Positions 1-6,653 of a DNA stretch of 14,606 bases are shown piece after piece. The position numbers and the translations under genes were made by a program. The DNA is from Gemmatimonadota bacterium (GTDB lineage Bacteria; Latescibacterota; UBA2968; UBA8231): contig JAPOZF010000803.1 in NCBI GenBank assembly GCA_026706165.1, positions 1 to 14,606 on the forward strand, written 5' to 3'. Below the pieces are notes generated by a model, which saw nothing but the letters and a program-made list of their open reading frames with translations, had not been told where the DNA came from and searched no databases. Position 1 is the first letter of the stretch. Every line of letters starts with the position of its first letter.

Positions 1-432
1 ACGACGCTGGGGGGCGGGCAGTTCTACCTGGAGGAGGCGCTGAAGAAGGGTCCGGTGGTCCTCGATTTCTGGGCGACCTGGTGCAAGCCCTGCATAAAGT
101 CCCTGCCGAAGCTGCAGGAGATCGCCGGGGAGTATGGGGAGCGGGGGGTCGGGGTGTACACCGTGAACACCGACGGGCCGCGCAACCAGCCGAAGGTGCG
201 GCCGTTCCTGAAACGCCACCGGCTCGAGCTTCCGGTCCTTCTCGACCACACGAGACAGGTGATGAAGCAGTTCCAGCTCTCCGTCCTTCCGGCTTCCTTG
301 ATCATTTCGACCGAAGGGGCGGTAGTTTACAGGCACGTGGGGTACAAACCAGGGGACGAGACCGGGCTCCGCGACAAGCTGGCGGAGCTGTTGGGAGCGC
401 AACCCGATTCGACGGAAGGCAGGAGCGAATGA
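1..432 (+). CDS. TlpA-like thioredoxin-fold protein (5' truncated)
   Basis: The reading frame is open from base 1, so the N-terminus, including any signal peptide or lipobox, lies outside the window. The visible 143 residues form a thioredoxin fold. A hydrophobic strand (VVLDFWATW) leads into a WCKPC redox site at about residues 27-31 of the fragment. Later comes a cis-proline segment (VLPASLII) and the final strand and helix (VVYRHVGY). In the family such proteins sit in the periplasm and reduce or exchange disulfides, for example in cytochrome c maturation or other envelope proteins. The TGA stop overlaps the ATG of the next gene (ATGA at 429-432), so the two thioredoxin-fold proteins are probably translationally coupled and act on the same envelope process. 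The fold and redox role are well supported. The physiological partner is unknown. Confidence 0.9.
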   Translation, partial: TTLGGGQFYLEEALKKGPVVLDFWATWCKPCIKSLPKLQEIAGEYGERGVGVYTVNTDGPRNQPKVRPFLKRHRLELPVLLDHTRQVMKQFQLSVLPASLIISTEGAVVYRHVGYKPGDETGLRDKLAELLGAQPDSTEGRSE

Positions 433-1310
433 AAACCAGGATCAGGACTCGATGGCGAACGGCCGCAGCGGTAGCCTGCGGTGCATTTCTCGTCGGCGGG
501 CCGGGCGGGGCGGCGGCGCAGGTGGTCGCCGGCGATATCGCCCCCGACTTCGAGCTCGAAACCGTGGACGGACAGTTCGTCTCGCTGAGCGGCTTTCGCG
601 ACGAAAAGGTGGTCTTCCTCAACATCCTTGGGAACACCTGACCGTACTGTATCGCGGGGGCCGCGAATTCCGAAGCAATATGGCAGGATTACGGGAGCGA
701 CCGTTTCATCGCGTTGGGTATCGACATCTGGGACGCCGACCCCGCCAACGTCCGGGCGGTGTGGATCGACGACGGGCTGGCCACCTATCCGATGCTCGTA
801 AACGGGTCCCAGGTCGGCAGCGAATACGGAGTGGGGCAGGACTACTACTTCGTGATCGATCACGAGGGGTTCGTACGCTACCGGTCCAGAACCGGGCCGC
901 TCGGGGAACGGTTCGTCGACGGGGAGATCCGCGACGCCATCGAGGCCTCCCTCGAGGACCTCGCCGATTTTCTGGAAGAAGAGGAAGAGATCGAGGAGAT
1001 AACCACGGAGGTGGCGTCATCGCCGCAGCTTCCGGCCCGGTTCGAGGTGGGGAACGCGTATCCGAATCCCTTCAATTCCGAAACCACCCTTTCGTTCGCG
1101 GTAAGCGCGGCCGGGCTTCTCAACCTGACGCTCTTCGACCTTGGAGGCCGGGTGGTGCGGGACTGGTCCGGGCAGTACGAGGCCGGCAGGTACTCCCTGA
1201 CCTGGGACGGCCTGGACGAGGCCGGCAATCCAATGGCCAGCGGGGTGTACATCGCCTCGGCGCGCCAGGGAAGCCGCGCGATAACCCGGAAGGTCACCCT
1301 CCTGAAGTAG
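429..1310 (+). CDS. Exported thioredoxin-fold selenoprotein (UxxC) with C-terminal sorting tail
   Basis: Read with the TGA at 639-641 as selenocysteine, this is one 293-residue protein. Residues 1-30 look like a signal peptide (Arg-rich start, Ala/Gly-rich core, cut near AAA-Q). Residues about 33-180 form a redoxin/TlpA-like domain beginning with APDFELETVDG. Residue 71 is the TGA codon, followed by P-Y-C, so the usual CxxC becomes UxxC. The same frame continues downstream without a shift (IAGAANSEAIWQDYG, then FIALGIDIWD). An acidic linker near residues 177-192 leads to a tail with YPNPFN, a GGRVV strand, WDGLDEAGNPMASGVY, and a final KVTLLK. This is typical of FlgD-like/type IX sorting domains. 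AGGAG at 421-425 precedes the ATG. The alternative is a nonsense mutation, but its exact place at the redox residue and the hairpin after it favour selenocysteine. The role would be a periplasmic or surface thiol oxidoreductase or peroxidase. Confidence 0.82.
652..666 (+). promoter_or_regulatory. Candidate bacterial SECIS hairpin
   Basis: Bases 652-657 (TCGCGG) pair perfectly with 661-666 (CCGCGA), leaving a GGG loop at 658-660. The loop begins 16 nt after the in-frame TGA (639-641). Bacterial SECIS elements, as described for SelB-dependent decoding, are hairpins just downstream of UGA inside the coding frame, with a short upper stem and a G at the start of the apical loop. This hairpin fits at the short end of that spacing. 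GC-rich coding DNA forms hairpins easily, so this supports the selenocysteine reading but does not prove it. Confidence 0.55.
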
Positions 1311-1322
1311 CCCACCGGCACG

Positions 1323-1345
1323 GCCCCGGATCTCCGTACCGGGGC
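1323..1345. terminator. Hairpin between convergent genes, possible bidirectional terminator
   Basis: GCCCCGG (1323-1329) pairs with CCGGGGC (1339-1345) around a 9-nt loop. It sits in the 39-bp gap between the selenoprotein stop (1310) and the end of the minus-strand phosphatase gene (1350). The position suits a shared terminator, but there is no clear T-tract on either side. Confidence 0.4.
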
Positions 1346-1349
1346 GGAT

Positions 1350-2117
1350 TCACCGCCGCCGGACCGGTTGCTCCACGAGGGCCTCCCTGAGGCTTTCGAT
1401 CTGCCTGCCGGACAGTCCGGCGGAGCGGGCGAACCCCTCGGCCCCTCCGTACCGGGTCTCGAGGAAGTCGAGGACCTTGAGCATGCTTTCCGGCGGGCAG
1501 AACTCGCGCTGGTAGTCGCGCCAGTCGCGAAGGACCGCTCCCCCTTCGACCTCGGGGGGTGCCGACTGCCAGCGATCCCACAGGTACCTCCCCGTCAGGC
1601 CGTAGTCCTCGGCAATCGTCTCCTTCGCAACACCGGCGAGCTCGAGAAGCAGGGCGCTGATCACCCCGGTCCGGTCCTTGCCCCCGGCGCAGTGGTACAG
1701 GGCCGGAAGGGCTCCCGGCTCGGCCAGGGTCGCCAGCACCTCCCCGACCTGTTCTTCGCGATGCTCGATCCAGGAGGAGTAGGAGCCGAAGATCCTTTCC
1801 GCAGGGGTGCCGTCGGCGATGGAATAAGGGAGGGGCTCGTCGCCGGCGAGGTTGTGGTGGCGGTAGCTGACCTCCGCCGAGGACGCGAAGACGTTGGGCA
1901 GCTCAGCCAGCTCCCGGGTCCGGCGCAGGTCGATGACGGTGCGCAGCCCGAACCCGAGGAGGGTCTGCTGGTCGTCTGCCGTCAGCCGGTGCATGTTGTC
2001 GGCCCGGAAGAAGGTTCGCCACCGAACCCGGCGTCCCTCCGTGGTGGGGTAGCCCCCAATGTCCCGGATGTTGAATGCCCCTTCCATTTCGATTCTCCGG
2101 CCGGGTTCTTCGCCCAT
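1350..2117 (-). CDS. Tyrosine-protein phosphatase family protein (Y_phosphatase3-like)
   Basis: The product is a 255-residue cytoplasmic protein with the cysteine phosphatase signature HCAGGKDRTG, nucleophile C143 and phosphate-binding R149. Its N-terminal motif (EGAFNIRDIGGYPT) is the usual start of the tyrosine/serine phosphatase family that includes bacterial and mycobacterial PtpB-like enzymes. The family removes phosphate from phosphotyrosine, phosphoserine or phosphoinositides; the substrate here is unknown. A longer start exists at 2132 but has no ribosome binding site. The ATG at 2117 has AGGA a few bases upstream and is preferred; a third ATG at 2087 is also preceded by GGAG. The gene converges on the selenoprotein gene. 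The outer-membrane gene upstream lies on the same strand, separated by about 150 bp, so co-transcription is possible but not shown. Confidence 0.88.
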   Translation of the reverse strand: MGEEPGRRIEMEGAFNIRDIGGYPTTEGRRVRWRTFFRADNMHRLTADDQQTLLGFGLRTVIDLRRTRELAELPNVFASSAEVSYRHHNLAGDEPLPYSIADGTPAERIFGSYSSWIEHREEQVGEVLATLAEPGALPALYHCAGGKDRTGVISALLLELAGVAKETIAEDYGLTGRYLWDRWQSAPPEVEGGAVLRDWRDYQREFCPPESMLKVLDFLETRYGGAEGFARSAGLSGRQIESLREALVEQPVRRR

Positions 2118-2273
2118 TGCTTTCCTTTCCATTTTTCGGGTTGAATCGTGCCCGCAGTCGGGTCGGTTGGTACCGGGTTTGTCGACAGGCGGTGGATTGA
2201 AATCGGGCGGCCGGAGACAGGGACTTTCAGATCAAACAGCCCGCCCCTGTTGCTCCGACCGGTTCGCAATCGA

Positions 2274-3830
2274 TTACAGCACTTTGCTCGTAAGGCGAAT
2301 CTCCAGCCCTTCGAATCCGAGCACCTCGTAGCAGGTTCCCCCGGTGCAGGCGAGACCGGTGCGCCGTTTGCCGGCGAACAGGGTTGCGGTATGCGCCTCG
2401 CCGAACAGCCAGCTCGTCCCCAGGGCCCACCACCAGGTCGCGCCCGACTGCGAGGCCCCGGTTTCAAGCGGGTCGTTGGACCGCTGCAGCTGCAGCGACC
2501 AGGTCCAGGCGGGAAAGCGGCTGACCTCGGCCGCCGCCAGGAGGTTCTCGTAGGGGAAGCGCCTGCTGCCGAAACGGCGGTCGACGTCCTGGAACTGAAG
2601 GTCGGCGGCAAGGGCGTAGCGGGAGCCCGCGGACCAGTCCCACCGGGTGCCCGCGGTCACCCGCTTCTCGTTCTGCAGTATGCGGGTGCGCGCGTAATCG
2701 AAGAAGACCTGCCCGTACAGCGCCTCCCCCACCGGGGAATCGAGCTGCAGGAAGTACTCGCTCAGGGACTTCGCCTCCTCGCCGGGACGGGACCCCCGGC
2801 GGGTGGCGAGGTTCCAGGCGGCGATCAGCCCGACCTCGCGGGGCAGGGCCCAGGTCAGCTCCGCCTGAAACCCGGTTTCGTCGTCGGGCAGCAGGGTATG
2901 CGTCTGCCGGTTCAGGAGGAAGGCTTCGTGCTCCCGGATCAGCGTCGGCGGGTTGTTGATGGCGGGGAAGTTGAAGCCGTCGTAGTCCTTGAACTCGAGG
3001 CTCAGCCCCCAGGCCCCCCCGGTGATGGTGCTGGAGAGGTAGAGCCCCCGCGCGTGCTCGCGGTCGAGGGAGAACCAGCTGTCGAGAGCCGGATCGATGC
3101 GGGCGTACTCGCCGTACAGGTCGCCGTACCAGTCCGGCAGACCGAGCGCCTCCAGCAGCCGTCCGAGACGGACCCGGGCATGGGTGGTGGCGCCGCGTTC
3201 TTCGCCGTCGAAGTCGAGCACTCCCGTCCCGAACTCGAGGCCGGTCCAGGGGCTGGCGCTCAAAGCCCCCCCGGAAACGCGGCCGAGGCGGCGGTCGGGG
3301 CCCTTCCGGCCGGGGGCGACCTCGCTGTCCACCGGGCGGCCGGTGAGCAGCAGCACCTCGACGTCTCCCCGGCGGTAGCGGACCTGGAACCCGTCGAGGT
3401 CCTGCGTTATCTGGTAGCGTCTGCGGGAGACGCGGTTTTCGGTGATGACCCCGGGAAGCTCGAAGGCGTGCAGCAGCAGGCCGCTGCCGACCAGGGTGAG
3501 GCAGGTCCCCGCGGTCGCCTCGAAGCCTCCCTGCCGGTAGGAGAGGGAGCGCTGGGCGAGATGGAAGTAGTCGCGCCCGCTTTCGCTGGAGCGGAAGGCC
3601 TCGCTGCGCAGGCTGGCGAGGAATCCCGAGGTTTCGAACCCGAAGTTCAGCTGCTGGTACACGGTGCCCAGATCGCGCGGCTCCGACCCGGGCAGGTTGC
3701 CGAGCTGGTACTCGTGGTGGGCGGTAAGCTGCGGCTGGGAGGCGGCGGAAGCCGCCGCCAGCATGACCGCGAGAACAGTCCGGGAAAGGCGCCCGCAGGG
3801 TGATGGTGCTTTATCTGCTTTATGCGGCAT
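2274..3830 (-). CDS. Putative outer-membrane beta-barrel protein (possibly DUF6029-like)
   Basis: The product is 518 residues. It starts with a signal peptide: a basic stretch to about residue 17, then a hydrophobic TVLAVMLAAASA core with cleavage near residue 29-31. The mature part is a long series of amphipathic strands with alternating hydrophobic residues, many aromatic residues and Arg/Asp/Gly turns, for example around WSLQLQRSND, GLSLEFKDYDGF and YALAADLQFQDV. The protein ends in a strand, as outer-membrane barrels do. No enzymatic motif was seen. The general look resembles DUF6029-type proteins of FCB bacteria, but that family name is a weak guess. An in-frame ATG at 3980 would give 50 extra residues that mask the signal peptide, so the start at 3830 is chosen. 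The gene is divergent from comA with only 49 bp between the starts. The role may be transport or a structural barrel and cannot be named. Confidence 0.72.
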   Translation of the reverse strand: MPHKADKAPSPCGRLSRTVLAVMLAAASAASQPQLTAHHEYQLGNLPGSEPRDLGTVYQQLNFGFETSGFLASLRSEAFRSSESGRDYFHLAQRSLSYRQGGFEATAGTCLTLVGSGLLLHAFELPGVITENRVSRRRYQITQDLDGFQVRYRRGDVEVLLLTGRPVDSEVAPGRKGPDRRLGRVSGGALSASPWTGLEFGTGVLDFDGEERGATTHARVRLGRLLEALGLPDWYGDLYGEYARIDPALDSWFSLDREHARGLYLSSTITGGAWGLSLEFKDYDGFNFPAINNPPTLIREHEAFLLNRQTHTLLPDDETGFQAELTWALPREVGLIAAWNLATRRGSRPGEEAKSLSEYFLQLDSPVGEALYGQVFFDYARTRILQNEKRVTAGTRWDWSAGSRYALAADLQFQDVDRRFGSRRFPYENLLAAAEVSRFPAWTWSLQLQRSNDPLETGASQSGATWWWALGTSWLFGEAHTATLFAGKRRTGLACTGGTCYEVLGFEGLEIRLTSKVL

Positions 3831-3879
3831 CGTAGTTTCTCGACACCAGGAAAAACAAGCGATTCCGCGGATAGGCTCA

Positions 3880-4665
3880 ATGGAGCGAAGCGTTTTCGAG
3901 GGACTGGACGGAAAGCAGGGGGCAGAGCGGTCGGAGAAACCGCGGACGGCAGGCCTGACCATGGCGGTCGACTGGGGCATGGGGCTGCACCGGCAGAGAG
4001 ACCTGCAGTATGCCGGCGGCCCTTACGTCGATTTTGCAAAGGTGGCGGTCGGTGTTTCCCGGCTTCTTTCCGGCTCCCTGCTGCAGGAAAAGATCGACTC
4101 CTATCTCGCCGCGGACATAGAGCCTTTTCCGGGGGGGCAGTACCTCGAGTACGCCGAAAGGGAAGGGAAGCTGGAGCGCTATTTGGAGGCGGTCGCCGAG
4201 GCCGGTTACCGCTGGGTGGAGGTCTCCGACAACCTGCTGCCGGCAACAGCGGTCTGGAAGGAAAGGACCATACGCCGGGCCCGGGAGGAGTTCGGCCTGA
4301 ACGTCCTCGGCGAGGTCGGCAGGAAGGAGGGCCTCGAGAACTCCATACCCCTGCCCGACAACGCCAAGACATGCCTCGAAGCAGGGGCGCGGCTCATCCT
4401 TCTGGAGGCCGCCGAGCTGCTGGCAGGCGGCGCCGCAACGCGGGAAGCTGTCGAGGAGATCGTCGCGGCCGCCGGCCTGGAGAAGGTGATGTTCGAGCTT
4501 CCCGGGCCGTGGATCGAAGGGGTGACCGACAGCGACGTCCACCGCCTCCGGCGCGACCTGATCGACCGCTACGGAACCGAGGTCAACATCGGCAACGTCG
4601 CTCCCGACGACCTGATGTCGCTCGAAACCTACCGCCGCGGACTCGGAGTCAACGCCGGCAGTTGA
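3880..4665 (+). CDS. comA: Phosphosulfolactate synthase family protein (ComA-like)
   Basis: The product is 261 residues, the usual length for ComA. ComA joins sulfite to phosphoenolpyruvate to give (R)-phosphosulfolactate, the first step of PEP-dependent coenzyme M synthesis in methanogens and of sulfolactate synthesis in some bacteria. Family features visible in order are KPRTAGLTM (from residue 20) with the following acidic D-W-G turn, YVDFAKVAVGVS, then E-PFPGGQYLEYAEREGKLERYL, the strand YRWVEVSDNLL, the basic helix of an I-RRAREEFGLNV unit, and EVGRKEG. These correspond to the strands of the ComA TIM barrel. The ATG at 3880 is preceded by a weak AGG. The stop codon lies inside the first unit of a 92-bp repeat, so the last one or two residues may come from that element. 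Catalytic activity is inferred from the family. No ComB phosphatase, ComC dehydrogenase or ComDE decarboxylase is in the window. Confidence 0.88.
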   Translation: MERSVFEGLDGKQGAERSEKPRTAGLTMAVDWGMGLHRQRDLQYAGGPYVDFAKVAVGVSRLLSGSLLQEKIDSYLAADIEPFPGGQYLEYAEREGKLERYLEAVAEAGYRWVEVSDNLLPATAVWKERTIRRAREEFGLNVLGEVGRKEGLENSIPLPDNAKTCLEAGARLILLEAAELLAGGAATREAVEEIVAAAGLEKVMFELPGPWIEGVTDSDVHRLRRDLIDRYGTEVNIGNVAPDDLMSLETYRRGLGVNAGS

Positions 4666-4840
4666 TCTGTCGGCGCACTCCGTGACGTTGTGAATACCAG
4701 TGCGCGCCGCGCCTCGAATTGCCGTTCGCCCCGCCGGCGAACGGCCACGGCAGTTGATCTGTCGGCGCCCTTCGTGACGTTTGTGAATTCAAGTTCGCGC
4801 CGCGCCTCGAATTGCCGTTCGCCCGCCGGCGAACGGCCAC
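4657..4840. repeat. Two tandem 92-bp repeats with internal hairpins (REP-like)
   Basis: Unit 1 spans 4657-4748 and unit 2 spans 4749-4840. They start with the same 20 bases and differ by a few substitutions and compensating single-base indels. Each ends with a perfect 10-bp inverted repeat, GCCGTTCGCC/GGCGAACGGC, with a loop of 5 nt in unit 1 (4721-4745) and 4 nt in unit 2 (4814-4837). Unit 1 contains the comA stop codon (4663-4665). The units fill most of the 242-bp gap between comA and the pantoate kinase gene. There is no T-run after either hairpin, so a simple intrinsic terminator is unlikely. They look like a REP/BIME-type dispersed element that may stabilise or separate transcripts. Confidence 0.9.
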
Positions 4841-4849
4841 GGAAATCGG

Positions 4850-4855
4850 TATAAA
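4850..4855 (+). promoter_or_regulatory. Candidate -10 box upstream of pantoate kinase gene
   Basis: TATAAA is the only AT-rich hexamer in the leader of the pantoate kinase gene and lies 52 bp before its start. No convincing -35 box is seen at the usual distance, where the repeat hairpin arm lies. It is a weak candidate for an independent start of transcription after the repeat. Confidence 0.25.
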
Positions 4856-4907
4856 TGACATTCAGCCCGACACTGTACAGGACAGCGATCCCCGCAGGCC
4901 GCGCTCC

Positions 4908-5753
4908 ATGAGGTCGGCCGCCGCTTTCGCGCCCGGAAGCATTTCCGGTCTCTTCAAGATCATCGCCGACGACGACCCGGAGAAGATGCACTCCCTCGGG
5001 CTCAGCTTCACCGTTGCCGAGGGGGCCGCGGTCACCGTTTCGGAAGCCTCGCGCACCGCCGTCACCTTCAACGGCGAGGAGATCCGCTTCCCGACGGTGG
5101 CGACCCTCGCCGGGCGGCTGAGCGACGGCGCTTTCGATTTCGCCGTCGAGTCGCCCCTGCCGCTGAGCTGCGGATTCGGCCTGAGCGGGGCCTCCACGCT
5201 CGCTGCGGCTTACGCCATCGACCGCCTCCTCGGCCTTGGTATGGCGGCCGAAGAGCTGGCCCTGCACGCCCACGTGGCCGAGGTGGAGAACCTGACCGGC
5301 CTCGGCGACGTCTGCGCCCAGTACCACGGCGGATGCCTGGTCAAGCTGGCCCCCGGGTCCCCGCTGGTCGCGCAGCGCCTCGCCGTGGCGGAGGGAGAGC
5401 CGATCCACTTCCGGTATTTCGGGCCCATAAGCACCAGGGAGGTGCTGTCCGATCCGCGCCGCGCCGCCGCGGTCAACCGGGCCGCCGACGCCGCCCTGCG
5501 GCAGCTGTCCGGGCTGACCGGCCGCGAACAGGTGCCGGTCTCCGAGTGCGTGCGCGTCTCCAGGAGGTTCGCCGAAGACAGCGGCCTGATGACCGATCCG
5601 CGGGTCGGGGAGACGGTCGCCTCGGTAGGTGCGTCGGGCGGGGAGGCCTCGATGATCATGCTCGGGCACGCCGTCTTCAGCACTGTCCCGTTCCCGGGCT
5701 CGACCGAGACTTCGCTGTCCCTGGTTCCTGCCAGGGTGCTGGACGGACCATGA
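4908..5753 (+). CDS. Archaeal-type pantoate kinase (GHMP kinase family)
   Basis: The product is 281 residues. Archaeal pantoate kinase (COG1829) phosphorylates pantoate to 4-phosphopantoate, replacing the bacterial pantothenate synthetase/PanK order. The N-terminus AAFAPGSISGLFKI matches the usual AFAPGHITG-type start of the family. The GHMP ATP-binding motif appears as PLSCGFGLSGAS at residues 85-96. A segment with EVENLTGLGDVCAQYHGG follows, and a C-terminal glycine-rich motif (VGASGGEASMIMLG) matches the third GHMP motif. The start at 4908 is chosen because it begins the family homology; an in-frame ATG at 4812 would translate the repeat. Its stop overlaps the ATG of the next gene (ATGA, 5750-5753), so the two archaeal-type CoA enzymes are coupled. 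The assignment rests on motif recognition, and homologues in bacteria are unusual. Confidence 0.85.
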   Translation: MRSAAAFAPGSISGLFKIIADDDPEKMHSLGLSFTVAEGAAVTVSEASRTAVTFNGEEIRFPTVATLAGRLSDGAFDFAVESPLPLSCGFGLSGASTLAAAYAIDRLLGLGMAAEELALHAHVAEVENLTGLGDVCAQYHGGCLVKLAPGSPLVAQRLAVAEGEPIHFRYFGPISTREVLSDPRRAAAVNRAADAALRQLSGLTGREQVPVSECVRVSRRFAEDSGLMTDPRVGETVASVGASGGEASMIMLGHAVFSTVPFPGSTETSLSLVPARVLDGP

Positions 5754-6481
5754 CCGACGTACCGGAAACCCACCCGCGCTACGAATCGCTGCGCCTGCGG
5801 GACGCCGTGGTCGCCGGCGTCGAACGCGGGGTGACCTCGGTCCACGGGCTGATCGCCCACGGCCGCGGCGAGGCCTTCGACTACCTGCTCGGAGAGCGCA
5901 CCCACGACTTCGCCCATGAGGCGTCCGCCGCGGCAGCGGCCATGCTGGCGTCGGCGCAGCGGCCGGTGGTGTCGGTCAACGGCAACGCCGCGGCCCTGGC
6001 GGCCGACGGGCTGGTGGCGCTGGCCGAGGCCCTCTCCTGCCCCCTGGAGGTCAACCTGTTCCACAAATCGCGGGAGCGCGAGCGTGCCATCGAGGCGCTG
6101 CTGGTCGAAAGCGGGGCGGCCCGGGTGCTGCTTCCCGACCCCGGCACCTTCCTCGAGGGGATCGACTCCAACAGGCGCTACGTCCACCCCGAGGGGATTC
6201 ACCGGGCGGACGCGGTTTTCGTGCCGCTCGAGGACGGCGACCGCTGCCGGATTCTGCGCGCCGCCGGCAAGGAAGTGGTGACCGTCGACCTCAATCCCCT
6301 GTCGCGCACGGCGAAGCTGGCCAGCATCTCCATAATCGACAACGTCGTCAGGGCGATGCCCCTGCTGGTCGACGCGGTGTCGGCGGCGGCCTCCGGCCCG
6401 CATGGGAGCCGGCGCCTGCTCGAGAAATATGACAACGGCCGCATCCTGGAGGCGGCGGAGCGATGCATGAGGAACCGATGA
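5750..6481 (+). CDS. Archaeal-type 4-phosphopantoate--beta-alanine ligase
   Basis: The product is 243 residues. Archaeal phosphopantothenate synthetase (COG1701, formerly DUF137) condenses 4-phosphopantoate with beta-alanine using ATP to make 4'-phosphopantothenate. Strong family blocks are visible: HPRYESLRLRDAVVAG near the start, GLIAHGRGEAFDYLLGE (33-49), VVSVNGNAAAL (73-83), CPLEVNLFHKSRERERAI, VPLEDGDR (158-165) and VTVDLNPLSRTA (177-188) followed by IIDNVVRAMPLL. The coupled upstream kinase supplies exactly its substrate, so together they form the archaeal phosphopantothenate branch. The protein is soluble and cytoplasmic, with no missing family block. The next gene starts 172 bp downstream after a non-coding stretch with no feature I can name. 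In this sulfonate context an altered amine substrate is possible but purely speculative. Confidence 0.92.
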   Translation: MTDVPETHPRYESLRLRDAVVAGVERGVTSVHGLIAHGRGEAFDYLLGERTHDFAHEASAAAAAMLASAQRPVVSVNGNAAALAADGLVALAEALSCPLEVNLFHKSRERERAIEALLVESGAARVLLPDPGTFLEGIDSNRRYVHPEGIHRADAVFVPLEDGDRCRILRAAGKEVVTVDLNPLSRTAKLASISIIDNVVRAMPLLVDAVSAAASGPHGSRRLLEKYDNGRILEAAERCMRNR

Positions 6482-6653
6482 GGTCCCGGTCCCTGCTGAC
6501 TGTTACAACCGGAGTCGCCCCGCTTGCGTTGCCAGCCGGTTCAGACGCGAGGGAGCGGGGAGCTGTTTCCGGCTCCGCGGTTCCCGGGGACGACCCCTTT
6601 CCCGAACGCCGGTGCGGCCGTCCCCGGCTGGGTCCGGAGGGGAAAAGGGGGAA

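Noticed and set aside
639..641. The TGA as a true stop, giving a truncated first protein and a separate second gene starting at 714
   Set aside because: The frame is the same on both sides, homology to a redoxin fold continues across it, the codon is exactly at the first redox position, and no good start or ribosome binding site explains the downstream part. Genuine nonsense mutation remains a minor possibility.
2148..3803. A 551-codon plus-strand open frame opposite the outer-membrane gene
   Set aside because: It is antisense to a protein with a clear signal peptide and barrel-like strands. Its own translation is a low-complexity Pro/Gly/Arg/Ala mixture, typical of GC-rich shadow frames.
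3880..4665. A complete archaeal coenzyme M pathway
   Set aside because: Only the ComA-like first step is present. ComB, ComC, ComD and ComE homologues are not in the window, so a full pathway is not claimed.
4721..4837. The perfect hairpins as intrinsic terminators
   Set aside because: No T-run follows either stem and both sit inside a duplicated 92-bp unit, so a repeat element is a better description.
6482..6653. A small gene or RNA element between the phosphopantothenate ligase and dehydratase-like genes
   Set aside because: Only a loose imperfect hairpin near 6555-6590 was seen, with no coding signal or known riboswitch pattern.
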